Positions 52,819 through 61,669 of a DNA stretch of 64,000 nt are shown in pieces. The first letter of the stretch is position 1, and the number at the start of each line of letters is the position of its first letter. Below the pieces are notes generated by a model. That model worked only from the letters and a program-made list of their open reading frames with translations, did no database searches and was not told the origin of the DNA. Origin of the DNA: Paenibacillus sp. URB8-2 (GTDB taxonomy: Bacteria; Bacillota; Bacilli; Paenibacillales; Paenibacillaceae); contig NZ_AP023239.1 in assembly GCF_013393385.1 (NCBI RefSeq), positions 3,100,001 to 3,164,000 on the forward strand, given 5' to 3'. The position numbers and the translations under genes were made by a program.

Positions 52819-53730
52819 TTAGCCGTGAACGCCTTGGCGCTGCCACCCCGACGCATGCTTCCGCACCGTTTCCATAAATGCTTCGAGCGCCGGCGACTTC
52901 CATTTTTTGCGGTGATATGCAACCTGTGTCGCCACCCGCTGGGATTCATCATCCCAGTTCAGCCGCGCCAGCGTTCCTTCCGCGAGTTCTTTTTGCACCG
53001 TAACCAGCGGCAAAAAGGAAATGCCCAGACCGGCCATAACGCACTGCTTGATCGCTTCGATGCTCCAAAATTCCAGCTTCGGGTCCGGGTACACACCGTG
53101 CGCATTCAAATGCTGCTCGAACAGCATCCGGTACGAACAGCCCGTCTCGGTATGCAGAATCGTCTCCTCTTTCAGATCGGACGGCTCGACTGCGGCAAGG
53201 TGAACCAGCCTGTGATTCACCGGCGCAACCAGCGCCATTTCCTCCTGCACCAGCGTCTCGATATGCAGATCCTTGTCGTCCTGTTCGGGCTGCAGCAGAA
53301 AAGCCAAATCCACCTCGCCCGACCGGATCATTTCCCGCAAATCCCAGCAGAAACCGGGTTTGAGAATCATCTCAACCTGGGGATACCTTTCTCTGTATTC
53401 GCGAATGATGCCGGGGAGCCGAAAGGCCGCGAGAGATTCGGGCCCGCCGATCTTAAGCGATCCGCCGATGCCGCTTTGCGAGCGCAGCGCATTCTCGGCC
53501 ATGGCATGCATTTTGGATATCTCCTGGGCATATGGCAGAAGACGGCGTCCGGCGTCGGTCAGGGTGATTCTTTTGCCGATCCGGTTAAACAGCGGTTGAC
53601 CCAGTTCGCTTTCCAAAGCTTGAATTTGCGCCGTAATGCTGGACTGGGCGTAATCGAGCTTCTGGGCGGCCCGTGTGAAGCTCCCTGCTTCCACCACGAC
53701 TAAAAAAGTAAAAAGATGACGGGATTCCAT
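52819..53730 (-). CDS. LysR-family regulator
   Basis: This 303-residue protein has the LysR helix-turn-helix (FLVVVEAGSFTRAAQKLDYAQSSITAQI, core SFTRAAQKLDYAQSS) and a periplasmic-binding-like effector domain. The ATG used follows AGGGTG; ATG codons two and six positions earlier are possible. It is divergent from a permease gene and probably controls it. Confidence 0.92.
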   Translation of the reverse strand: MESRHLFTFLVVVEAGSFTRAAQKLDYAQSSITAQIQALESELGQPLFNRIGKRITLTDAGRRLLPYAQEISKMHAMAENALRSQSGIGGSLKIGGPESLAAFRLPGIIREYRERYPQVEMILKPGFCWDLREMIRSGEVDLAFLLQPEQDDKDLHIETLVQEEMALVAPVNHRLVHLAAVEPSDLKEETILHTETGCSYRMLFEQHLNAHGVYPDPKLEFWSIEAIKQCVMAGLGISFLPLVTVQKELAEGTLARLNWDDESQRVATQVAYHRKKWKSPALEAFMETVRKHASGWQRQGVHG

Positions 53731-53855
53731 CGACATGCACCCTTCCATCGGAATTTTGAATGGATGTCATCTAAACATTCCGTTTTTCCAATAGGACTAT
53801 TATCTGATACTCTTTAACAAAAGACAAGAAAGACAAGAAAGGCTGGATGATTTAA
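53731..53855. promoter_or_regulatory. Intergenic control region lysR / permease
   Basis: The 125-bp divergent gap should hold both promoters and the LysR site. A tandem AGACAAGAA repeat (about 53821-53838) lies just upstream of the permease start. No unambiguous T-N11-A site was singled out. Confidence 0.4.
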
Positions 53856-55169
53856 ATGAAGGAATCCAATTCGCTGCAAAACCATATCGGGATGCCGCAG
53901 GCGATCGCTCTATATATCGGTGCGGTGCTCGGATCGGGGGTGCTTATCGTGCCTGGACTGGCCGCGGAAATGGCGGGGCCCGCTTCGCTGCTCTCTTGGG
54001 GATTCATGACGCTGCTGATTCTGCCGATGGCGCTCTCGATGGGCCTGCTCTCTGCCAAATTCCCGAACGCCGGCGGTGTGTCTCATTTCGTCTCGCTTGC
54101 TTTCGGGGAACGCGCCGGCACGCTGGTCGGCTGGTTCTTCCTCATGTCCGTGCCGATCGGCGCTCCCGTAGCTGCCCTGACCGGAGCGGGCTATATGTCC
54201 GCCGCCATGGGCTGGGGCGAACCGGCGCGAATCGCGCTGGCCGCCGCGATCCTGGTTACCGGGCTCGGCATGAACTGGGTCGGCATGCAGCTCGCCGGGA
54301 AAGTGCAAATCGCCGTCGTGCTCGCCATCGTTGCCGTGCTCGTCTTCGCTTTTTCCGCCGCGCTGCCGCGGATGGATAGCACCGCCTTTACCCCATTTGT
54401 CCCGCATGGCTGGATGAACGTCGGCAAGGCAACGGCGATTCTGTTCTGGTGCTTTATCGGCTGGGAAGCGGTCTCCCATCTGTCCGAGGAGTTCAAGGAC
54501 CCACAGCGCGCAGCGGTCAAGGGGGTTACCATCTCTGCCATTGTTGTCGGCGCGCTATATTTCTTGACGGCGCTGGCTGTGGTAGGCACCGAAAGCTACC
54601 TTAAAGGAAGCTCCTCCTCGCTGGTCTGGATGATCAGCCGGCCGCTTGGGCAATGGGGCGGGCTAATCGCCGGACTCACGGGTCTGTTCATCTGCACCGC
54701 CACAATTATAGCTTATGCCGGCGCCGCTTCAAGGGTAGCCTACTCGATGGCGCGCCAGGGCCACGCCCCAAGGTGGATGGGCAGGATGTCCAGCCGGTTC
54801 CATACGCCGATCGGCGCGCTGGCTTTCCTCCTGCTGTGCTTTACAACAGTGATGACGTTGTACGGCAGCGGCCTTGTTTCACTGACGACCCTGATTACGT
54901 TTCCGAACGCCACCTTCATCCTGACCTATATCGGGGGGTGCGCGGCTGGAATCCGGCTACTCAAAGGCAACCGGTTCGGAGTTGCCATCAGCTGGATTTC
55001 CTTTGCCGCGACTGCGGCCGTGTTTCCTTTTACGGGCATGGCGATTGCCTATCCTTGCATCATCATTGCCTTTTATTTCGCCTTCACCTTCTACAAGAAG
55101 CGGAAGACTGCCTTTAAGGCTCAATCCGCTCCGGTTAAATGTCCCGAACAGCGGACCGAAGTATCCTGA
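53856..55169 (+). CDS. APC-family amino-acid permease, YjeH-like
   Basis: This 437-residue protein has twelve helices, with the APC signature GAVLGSGVLIVPG near the N-terminus and FWCFIGWEAVSHLSEEF in helix 6 (core GWEAVSHLSEEF). It is closest in style to YjeH, an exporter of Met and branched-chain amino acids. It is divergent from a LysR gene. Confidence 0.9.
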   Translation: MKESNSLQNHIGMPQAIALYIGAVLGSGVLIVPGLAAEMAGPASLLSWGFMTLLILPMALSMGLLSAKFPNAGGVSHFVSLAFGERAGTLVGWFFLMSVPIGAPVAALTGAGYMSAAMGWGEPARIALAAAILVTGLGMNWVGMQLAGKVQIAVVLAIVAVLVFAFSAALPRMDSTAFTPFVPHGWMNVGKATAILFWCFIGWEAVSHLSEEFKDPQRAAVKGVTISAIVVGALYFLTALAVVGTESYLKGSSSSLVWMISRPLGQWGGLIAGLTGLFICTATIIAYAGAASRVAYSMARQGHAPRWMGRMSSRFHTPIGALAFLLLCFTTVMTLYGSGLVSLTTLITFPNATFILTYIGGCAAGIRLLKGNRFGVAISWISFAATAAVFPFTGMAIAYPCIIIAFYFAFTFYKKRKTAFKAQSAPVKCPEQRTEVS

Positions 55170-55192
55170 AATAGCTCATTGCAAAAACCTGC

Positions 55193-55238
55193 AAAAACCG
55201 CCGGCAGAGCATCGAATGACAGCTCTGCCGGCGGTTTT
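55193..55238. terminator. Strong bidirectional terminator
   Basis: AAAACCGCCGGCAGAGC pairs perfectly with GCTCTGCCGGCGGTTTT between convergent genes. Confidence 0.95.
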
Positions 55239-55262
55239 ATTATTGAAAAATCGGTTTCTTGC

Positions 55263-55622
55263 CTATTTCCCGTCGGACTGGCGGGATTGATAATACTCCA
55301 CCGCTTTTTGCAGCAGCTGCTGCATTGAGCCGAAAGAGGTGGTTTCCTTCACCTGATTGTCCAGCTTGTCCTGCGGCACCTCGGTTATCTTTTGCGCAGA
55401 ATCGCCAGCGGAGCCGAGTCCGGCTTTCTCCAGCAGTTCTCCGATCGACTGGAACGGCGTATACTTCTGCATGAATTCCGGAGTCAGCAGATTGTCGAGA
55501 GGCAGCTTTTGCAGCAGTTGGTCTAAAGGAAGACTTTTTGCGATTTCCATCAGCCCTCCCGGAGACTTCGCTTTCTCGATCAATCCCTTCAAGTCGCCAA
55601 AACCGCCCAAATTGAGTCCCAT
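55263..55622 (-). CDS. Hypothetical protein, 119 residues
   Basis: AAGGAGG seven bases before the ATG fixes the start MGLNLGGFGDLKGLIEKAK; a longer upstream frame has no such site. The protein is rich in Leu, Gln and Lys with several LPLDxLL motifs (SLPLDQLL, KLPLDNLL). It has no signal peptide or cysteine. Function unknown. Confidence 0.75.
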   Translation of the reverse strand: MGLNLGGFGDLKGLIEKAKSPGGLMEIAKSLPLDQLLQKLPLDNLLTPEFMQKYTPFQSIGELLEKAGLGSAGDSAQKITEVPQDKLDNQVKETTSFGSMQQLLQKAVEYYQSRQSDGK

Positions 55623-55852
55623 AGGTGATCCTCCTTTTATCCAGCTGTGAATAAAATTTGATGTTCTCCTCTTTCTTACCCGGTTTGGTCCAATCTGATT
55701 CGATATCGCGCAAATCAGTGTTCTCATTCATTATAGTTTACATAATATATTTTATGTTAACTTATTTTGCCACATGTATTTATTTTCCATATATAGCAAC
55801 TCACTCCCCGCTTCAGGAGTCAAATACATAGATGAATAACAAGGAGATGAAA

Positions 55853-57175
55853 TTGTTGAGAAAAACGGATTTTATTCTGAACGCACTGCTCGCCGCAGCC
55901 CTGCTTACCACCAGTGACGGACTTTACGGACACATCGCCGCCGCGGATACCGTACAAGGAAATATCTCATCCGTTTCCGTAGCGGCCAACTCCGCAACCC
56001 CTGTTCTCAAGCCGATCTGGCAGGCAAAAACAAACGGAACGAGACTTTATGATAAACAGGCCCCCATGTCGAACGGCCTTGTGTATTATGCTGCAAGCGG
56101 CAAACTCATCGCGGCGGACCTCAAGACAGGCCAGTTGAAATGGTCCATCCCGGGAGGACACTCCCCCGAAGTTATAACTAACAATTCCGTCTTTTACACC
56201 ACAAACGGTGGCGATCTGGTGCGGGCTAATGCCCGAAACGGAAAGGTAATTTGGAAAGTGAAAGGGGTCAATGCCTTTTCTGAGGCTGGAGCGCATGCCG
56301 GACTTGTAAGCGGGACCTTGGTTTATTTTAACGAAAACGGCGGACTCGCCGCCTACAGTCCTTCGAACGGCAAGAAAAAATGGGAGAACAAAGCGTTGCC
56401 CATGTACGCAAGCTCCCTGATCGGCCAATATGACGGCGTACTCGTAGTCTCCAGTACCGTGGATAATTACCGGACGCAATTTTTCGGTCTTGATCCCGCT
56501 ACCGGCAAACAAAAGTGGAGAACTGAGGGCGTCTACTCCTTCCTCGCCTACCGGAACGGGCAGCTTATAATGCGCCGGCAGCCGGACCTTTCAACGGTTA
56601 CCGGCGGAGTGCCAACTCCCGGTTATTTGGTCACATGGGTTCAGCTGAATCCCCGAACCGGAAAGGTGACCAGAACAGAGAACTACACCCCTCTTGATGA
56701 TGTAAGCCGACTGGGCAACAGCTATACCTCCATTGCGGGCCCCTATCTCTATACCGCCGACGGCAATCTCGATAAGAACGGGGCCTTCCTTCGCCGCTAC
56801 ACTTTGGGTCAAGACAGCAACACAGAACCTGTCAGCTATGAAAGGTTTGGGAAATGGCTCGCCGGTCCGATCAACGGCATGGCCTTCTTTGCACAGGGAA
56901 CCGAACTGATCGGCGTCAAATTAAATGATCTTAGTGCGATTTCCTACGGCAACTCTCCGAGTCCCGTATCCCGGGTTCAAACTTTAGGCAGGGGCGTATT
57001 CGCCAGTTTGGACAACGGAGACTTTTACTTGATCGAGGTGGCGACGGGCAAAAGGCTCGGACGTATCTCAACGAAAGCTACCGAGATCGGCAATGCCTAT
57101 ACGGTAGATGGCATGCTGCTCGTTCAGACGAACAAGGGATTATTCGCCGCCGCCCTTCCGAAATCGTTGAAATAG
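55853..57175 (+). CDS. Exported PQQ-like beta-propeller protein
   Basis: AAGGAG six bases before a TTG codon supports this start (440 residues); the ATG codons upstream lack a suitable site. A signal peptide is followed by a propeller with PQQ-like repeats: AADLKTGQLKWSIPG, ANARNGKVIWKVKG, YSPSNGKKKWENK and LDPATGKQKWRTEG. No PQQ-enzyme metal site is seen, so it is likely a structural or binding protein of the cell surface, BamB-like in fold. Confidence 0.82.
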   Translation: MLRKTDFILNALLAAALLTTSDGLYGHIAAADTVQGNISSVSVAANSATPVLKPIWQAKTNGTRLYDKQAPMSNGLVYYAASGKLIAADLKTGQLKWSIPGGHSPEVITNNSVFYTTNGGDLVRANARNGKVIWKVKGVNAFSEAGAHAGLVSGTLVYFNENGGLAAYSPSNGKKKWENKALPMYASSLIGQYDGVLVVSSTVDNYRTQFFGLDPATGKQKWRTEGVYSFLAYRNGQLIMRRQPDLSTVTGGVPTPGYLVTWVQLNPRTGKVTRTENYTPLDDVSRLGNSYTSIAGPYLYTADGNLDKNGAFLRRYTLGQDSNTEPVSYERFGKWLAGPINGMAFFAQGTELIGVKLNDLSAISYGNSPSPVSRVQTLGRGVFASLDNGDFYLIEVATGKRLGRISTKATEIGNAYTVDGMLLVQTNKGLFAAALPKSLK

Positions 57176-57239
57176 TCAAAAAATGGAGCGAATCCGCCCG
57201 TCCACTTCTCCATTCGCCTTGAAAAAAATCGTTTAAATC

Positions 57240-57276
57240 AAAAACAGCGTATAATATATGTTATACGCTGTTTTTT
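57240..57276 (+). terminator. Intrinsic terminator behind the propeller gene
   Basis: AAAACAGCGTATAA pairs perfectly with TTATACGCTGTTTT, followed by T residues. The remaining 174 bp up to the next gene are AT-rich and presumably hold its promoter. Confidence 0.9.
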
Positions 57277-57450
57277 CGCGGTATAAATGTCCACAAACAC
57301 ATCATCCCCGGCTATATTATGCCAATCTATCAATTTTAAATCTTTTTAGCCATAGGGATCATACCGGGGATTTCAGGACAAATGCGTGTTAAAATGTCTA
57401 CAGGGATTCAAAGTAAATAAATAGATATATACTTTGGGGAGGAATATGAT

Positions 57451-58158
57451 ATGGAGAGACCTATGATAGGGGTTTTACCTTTGTATGATAAGAATAAAGA
57501 AAGCTACTGGATGCTGCCAGGTTATATGAAAGGGATTGAAGATGCTGGTGGAATTCCGATCATGTTGCCATTAACCTCGGATATAGAGATAATTACAAAA
57601 ATAGCAAATAGGTTTGATGGCTTTCTCTTTACAGGTGGACATGACGTTAATCCCAAAATTTACGGTGAGAACGTAGAAGATATTTGCGGGGAAATGTGTA
57701 ATGAGCGGGATGATATGGAGACAACTCTATTTAAACATGTAGTAGATTTGGATAAACCAGCCTTTGGGATCTGCCGTGGGATACAGTTGTTTAACGCCTT
57801 GCTAGGCGGAACTTTATATCAGGATATTCCAACTCAGCTAAGATCTGAAGTTGAACACAATCAAGCACCTCCATTTACTAAACCAGTTCACAATGTATAC
57901 ATAGAAAAAGGAAACCCGCTTTATCATATTATTCAAACAGAATCTTTAAAAGTAAATAGCTACCATCATCAGGGGATTAAGAAGCTATCAGAGCAATTAC
58001 TTTCAATTGCGGAAGCTGAAGATGGACTAATAGAAGCTGTAATTATGCCGCAAAAAAAGTTTATTTTAGCTGTTCAGTGGCATCCGGAATTTAACTACAA
58101 ATTGGATGATTATAACTTTAGATTATTTAAGGAATTTGTAACATCATGTGAGAAGTAA
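57451..58158 (+). CDS. Gamma-glutamyl-GABA hydrolase-like protein (peptidase C26)
   Basis: This 235-residue class I glutamine-amidotransferase-like hydrolase has the nucleophile Cys108 in GICRGIQLFN and the His211/Glu213 pair in QWHPEFN. Relatives (PuuD) cleave gamma-glutamyl amides in polyamine breakdown. Codon use is clearly more AT-rich than in all neighbours, suggesting acquisition from a lower-GC Bacillales donor. No puu genes are nearby. Confidence 0.88.
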   Translation: MERPMIGVLPLYDKNKESYWMLPGYMKGIEDAGGIPIMLPLTSDIEIITKIANRFDGFLFTGGHDVNPKIYGENVEDICGEMCNERDDMETTLFKHVVDLDKPAFGICRGIQLFNALLGGTLYQDIPTQLRSEVEHNQAPPFTKPVHNVYIEKGNPLYHIIQTESLKVNSYHHQGIKKLSEQLLSIAEAEDGLIEAVIMPQKKFILAVQWHPEFNYKLDDYNFRLFKEFVTSCEK

Positions 58159-58197
58159 GGAGCTAAGCTATAAGCAAAACTTGTTTCCGCTCGTCCC

Positions 58198-58246
58198 AAA
58201 AAAAACAGGTACCGACCTTTTCATAGAAGATATCCGTACCTGTTTG
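58198..58246. terminator. Terminator between PuuD-like gene and fabH
   Basis: AAACAGGTAC pairs with GTACCTGTTT, with A- and T-rich flanks. Confidence 0.75.
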
Positions 58247-58253
58247 TTTCATC

Positions 58254-58286
58254 TTTAGCAATTCTTTAGCAATTCTTTAGGAATTC
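58254..58286. repeat. Three tandem 11-bp repeats over the fabH stop
   Basis: TTTAGCAATTC occurs twice and then as TTTAGGAATTC. The fabH stop codon (58277-58279) is in the third unit. Confidence 0.85.
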
Positions 58287-59293
58287 AGAGTTTGTGGCTG
58301 TATCATAACTTGTTCATCCAATCTCAGCTCCATAACCTGCCCCGCATGGGTCAAACCGGCGCCAAAGCCGTACAAAAGAAGCCTATCCCCATTTTTAACT
58401 TTTCCTTCGCGAATGCCGAGGTCGAGAGATAAAGGAATGGTCGCCGCCGATGTATTCCCGAAATGGACTAAGCTGTACAGTGTCTTGTCCATCGGGTGGC
58501 CTATTTTTTCACAGATCGGCTCGATGATCCGCAGGTTGGCGCTATGAGGGATGAACCAGTCCACTTCGTCTATGGTAATGTCCGTTTTGTTCAAAAGCTC
58601 TTTGATCCCGCCCGGAATATTCCGGACTGCCCAGCGGTACACCTCACGGCCATTTTGCACAAGGCTTCTTGTATCGACTAATTCAATCTCCTTGACTTTA
58701 TTCGCTAAATTAGCGCGGTACACATGATGCGCCCCGCTCCCGTCACTTTCGAGGTGATACCCCATGAAGCTTTGAAAATGGTCATCCTGTTCGACCAGCA
58801 CGGCGCCGGCACCGTCGCCAAATAGCACACAGGTGGTCCGATCGGTGTAGTCCGTGATTTTGGACATGGTGTCCGCGCCGATGACGAGTATTTTCTTGTG
58901 AAGCCCGGATGAAATCAAACTGTGCGCAACATGCAGCGCATAGACAAATCCCGAGCATGCCGCGCTTAGATCCATCCCTCCCGTCCGGGCGATCTGTAAT
59001 CGGTCCTGAACAAGGCTGGCAACCGAGGGGAACGTAAAATCCGGCGTACTGGTCGCTACGATAACCATATCCACGTCTTCTACGTTCTTATTGAACCGCT
59101 GAATCAGATTGCTAACCGCAGCCGCACATAAATCACTGGTGAACTCATCCGGACGGCTGATTCTGCGTTCTTGAATTCCGGTTCTTTGAATAATCCAATC
59201 GTTATTCGTGTCTACCATCCGCTCCAGATCAGAATTGGTTAATCTTTTGTTGGGCACGTAACTTCCTATTGCGGTTATTCTTGCTCCTGCCAT
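58277..59293 (-). CDS. fabH: 3-oxoacyl-ACP synthase III
   Basis: This 338-residue condensing enzyme starts fatty acid synthesis from acyl-CoA and malonyl-ACP. The catalytic triad is complete: Cys113 (SAACSGF), His250 (IPHSANLRI) and Asn280 (FGNTSAATIPLSL). GAGGTGATCCGG precedes the ATG used; an in-frame start three codons earlier is possible. It stands outside a fab cluster and has a perfect FapR-type site upstream, so it is probably a second, FapR-controlled copy. Confidence 0.93.
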   Translation of the reverse strand: MAGARITAIGSYVPNKRLTNSDLERMVDTNNDWIIQRTGIQERRISRPDEFTSDLCAAAVSNLIQRFNKNVEDVDMVIVATSTPDFTFPSVASLVQDRLQIARTGGMDLSAACSGFVYALHVAHSLISSGLHKKILVIGADTMSKITDYTDRTTCVLFGDGAGAVLVEQDDHFQSFMGYHLESDGSGAHHVYRANLANKVKEIELVDTRSLVQNGREVYRWAVRNIPGGIKELLNKTDITIDEVDWFIPHSANLRIIEPICEKIGHPMDKTLYSLVHFGNTSAATIPLSLDLGIREGKVKNGDRLLLYGFGAGLTHAGQVMELRLDEQVMIQPQTLNS

Positions 59294-59325
59294 CCGGATC
59301 ACCTCATACTGGGTTATAACCTGAT

Positions 59326-59344
59326 ATTAGTACCTGGTACTAAT
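59326..59344. promoter_or_regulatory. FapR operator
   Basis: ATTAGTACCTGGTACTAAT is a palindrome that matches the known FapR site in Bacillus and lies 33 bp before fabH. FapR represses lipid-synthesis genes unless malonyl-CoA is present. Confidence 0.85.
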
Positions 59345-59474
59345 TATAGTGTAAGTTACTGGAAAACGCAATTATTCTTCAAGAAGACCGGCCAACCCCC
59401 TTGCCGAACCGCTTGCCGCCCGCCCGCATAGAATAACAGGGAGATCAAGTATTTGGGCAGAGGTGGAATCGAAC

Positions 59475-59642
59475 ATGGCTAAAAACAAGCGCGGCAAAGC
59501 GCTGTGGCGGATGCCTTCCCGGGCAAGAGGCACATGCCCTCTGTGCGGCAGCACACGGATCAAACTGTTATACACCGCAGTAGGAGCTCAAGGCGAAAAG
59601 CTGACGGTATGCAAAAAGTGTCAGGGCAAAAAAGCCGGGTAA
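59475..59642 (+). CDS. Small zinc-ribbon protein, 55 residues
   Basis: The frame MAKNKRGKALWRMPSRARG is followed by two cysteine pairs, CPLC and CKKC, about 24 residues apart, forming a treble-clef or zinc-ribbon site. The basic N-terminus suggests RNA or ribosome binding. GAGGTGG precedes the ATG and a terminator follows. Exact role unknown. Confidence 0.8.
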   Translation: MAKNKRGKALWRMPSRARGTCPLCGSTRIKLLYTAVGAQGEKLTVCKKCQGKKAG

Positions 59643-59703
59643 GCAGGCGATTTTATTGTCCCGCTCCTTCCTTTATACCCTGCCTTTGCCGCTATAAACA
59701 GGT

Positions 59704-59735
59704 AAAGACCGCTTCCTCGCGAAGCGGCCTTTTTT
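59704..59735 (+). terminator. Terminator of the zinc-ribbon gene
   Basis: AAGACCGCTTC-CTC-GCGAAGCGGCCTT folds into a hairpin with a T6 tail. Confidence 0.8.
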
Positions 59736-59771
59736 GTGCAGGAAGAAGGAACGTCAGCTGCCGCAGAAGGA

Positions 59772-60110
59772 TTACAAATGCAGGCCAAATCTTTTTAACT
59801 CGATAAAAATCCCTTCCAATTGTCTCCCCTTCTCAGTAATTGTATATTCTACGCGCGGAGGCACTTCAGGATATACCTTGCGTTCCACTACACCGTTCTC
59901 TTCCAGCTCTTTAAGACGGAGCGATAAGGTCTTCGGACTGATGCCGTCCATCGATTTCAGCAGATCGCTGAATCGCATCGTCCCTTCAATCAGCAGGTCC
60001 CGGATAATTAAAAACGTCCATTTTGTCCCGATCACATCCAGCGTTTTGGCAATGGGACATGACTCGCCGGGCGCTCCTTTCGTTAGAACGACGGGTTCAT
60101 TCTCACTCAT
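59772..60110 (-). CDS. HxlR-family regulator
   Basis: This 112-residue winged-helix protein has GESCPIAKTLDVIGTKWTF (Cys near residue 18, in the usual HxlR position), ISPKTLSLRLKELEENGVVER and RVEYTITEKG. GGAGGATG precedes the chosen ATG. It is divergent from a quinone-reductase/SDR pair and is probably its electrophile-responsive regulator. Confidence 0.9.
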   Translation of the reverse strand: MSENEPVVLTKGAPGESCPIAKTLDVIGTKWTFLIIRDLLIEGTMRFSDLLKSMDGISPKTLSLRLKELEENGVVERKVYPEVPPRVEYTITEKGRQLEGIFIELKRFGLHL

Positions 60111-60272
60111 CGAAACATCCTCCATAAAAATATTTTGGCTTGGTAAACCCAATCATATCACAATAATATATTTTCGGAAACTATATGAATTAAGTGCCAC
60201 TACTTCCCTAAATGAACTTACTACTTATATAATATCATTGTGCTAGACCTTATAAATAAAGGAGACGGAGAA

Positions 60273-60824
60273 ATGAAAAATATTCTGATCATCAACGGCC
60301 ATGAAAAATACGGTGCCGCGGAAGGTAAATTGAACCAGACCCTGGTGGACCGGATGGTGAGTATTTTAAGTGAAAAGAACAACGTTCAAACCACTATTAT
60401 TCAGAACGGGTACAACAACGAAGAAGAGCATCGGAAGTTTTTGTGGGCCGATGTGGTCATCTACCAAACGCCCATCTACTGGTTCAGTATCCCCGGGCTG
60501 TTCAAAACGTATATGGATGAAGTGTATGAGTATGGCATCTTTTTCAAGGGCGGGGACCGGTATGGAGAAGGCGGCTTATTAACCGGCAAAAAATATATGT
60601 TCTCCACCACCTGGAACGCTCCCGAGCAGGCATTTGGCGATCCGGGACAGTTCTTTAAAGGGGAAACGCTGGATGAGGCTCTGGAACATCTGCATCGTGT
60701 TCAGGAATTTCTCGGCATGGAGGCTTTAAAAAGCTTTGCTTGCTACGATGTCATCAAGAATCCGAAGCTGGATCAATATCTGTCCGAACTGGAAGCCCAT
60801 CTGCAGGAAGTGCTGGGTGCTTAA
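60273..60824 (+). CDS. NAD(P)H quinone reductase, MdaB-like
   Basis: This 183-residue flavodoxin-fold protein starts with KNILIINGHEKYG and has YQTPIYWFSIPGLFKTYMDEV (core TPIYWFSIPG) and FSTTWNAPEQAFGD, as in MdaB. It reduces quinones by two electrons, avoiding radicals. AAAGGAGACGGAG precedes the ATG. It is the first gene of an operon with an SDR-like gene, opposite an HxlR regulator. Confidence 0.9.
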   Translation: MKNILIINGHEKYGAAEGKLNQTLVDRMVSILSEKNNVQTTIIQNGYNNEEEHRKFLWADVVIYQTPIYWFSIPGLFKTYMDEVYEYGIFFKGGDRYGEGGLLTGKKYMFSTTWNAPEQAFGDPGQFFKGETLDEALEHLHRVQEFLGMEALKSFACYDVIKNPKLDQYLSELEAHLQEVLGA

Positions 60825-60882
60825 CCTTAAGCGGACAACGCTTTTGAACGACACTGAGAACGACATTAAGGGAGGATATATT

Positions 60883-61596
60883 ATGCTGCACAATCAAAAA
60901 GTGGTCATTATCGGAGGAAGCTCCGGAATCGGTTTGGAGGCGGCCAAACAAGTCATTGCGCTTGGAGGGGAAGTCATTATTGCCAGCCGCTCGGAAGAAA
61001 AACTGCAGAACGTGAAAGATCAACTGGGAGCCAAAGCAGTGGCTTATACGCTGGATACGACGGATGAGCAGCAGGTGCAATCCTTTTTTGAAAAAATCGG
61101 CACGTTCGATCATCTGGTCGTCAGCGCCGCGATAACTTCCGGAGGGTCTTTCCTCCACACGGAAACCGCCCAGGCCCGTCAGTTGTTCGAGAGCAAATTT
61201 TGGGGCCAATACTATGCGGCCAAATACGGTGCGCCAAACATATCGCCGAACGGCTCCATTACCCTATTCTCCGGCGTAGTCGCCTACAAAGCGATGATCG
61301 GCTCGTCCGTACTCGGGGCGGTTAACGCTGCGATTTCCAATCTGGGCCAGACGCTGGCCTTGGAGCTCGCTCCCATCCGGGTGAATATCTTGTCGCCGGG
61401 TATCATCGATACGCCTTCGAGAAGTAAAATGCCGGAAGACGCGCGAAATGATTTCTATGCATCGGTGGCAGGCAAACTGCCGGTACAACGGGTGGGCACA
61501 GCGGAAGATACCGCGCAAGGCGTACTGTACCTGATCCAAAATGGCTTTGTGACCGGAACCGTTCTTCACGTCGATGGCGGACACCGAATTATTTAA
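60883..61596 (+). CDS. SDR-fold protein lacking the Tyr-Lys active site
   Basis: This 237-residue protein has the cofactor motif GGSSGIG and the C-terminal LHVDGGH of SDRs. Where YxxxK is expected it reads LGAVN (in SSVLGAVNAAISNL), and the NNAG motif is SAAI. The catalytic Tyr and Lys are therefore both absent. It may bind NAD(P)H without classical reductase chemistry or use other residues. GGGAGGATATATT precedes the ATG. Confidence 0.85.
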   Translation: MLHNQKVVIIGGSSGIGLEAAKQVIALGGEVIIASRSEEKLQNVKDQLGAKAVAYTLDTTDEQQVQSFFEKIGTFDHLVVSAAITSGGSFLHTETAQARQLFESKFWGQYYAAKYGAPNISPNGSITLFSGVVAYKAMIGSSVLGAVNAAISNLGQTLALELAPIRVNILSPGIIDTPSRSKMPEDARNDFYASVAGKLPVQRVGTAEDTAQGVLYLIQNGFVTGTVLHVDGGHRII

Positions 61597-61627
61597 GGCA
61601 ATCGGCACACATATTTGGGAACTTGGG

Positions 61628-61669
61628 AAGCCGTTCTTTCTCCTTCCGGTGAGAGGACGGCTCTTTTCA
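61628..61669 (+). terminator. Terminator behind the quinone reductase/SDR operon
   Basis: AGCCGTTC pairs with GGACGGCT, followed by CTTTT; it also lies at the end of the convergent WYL gene. Confidence 0.65.

Noticed and set aside
58254..58286. CRISPR-like array
   Set aside because: The repeats are 11 bp, directly adjacent without spacers, and overlap a stop codon.
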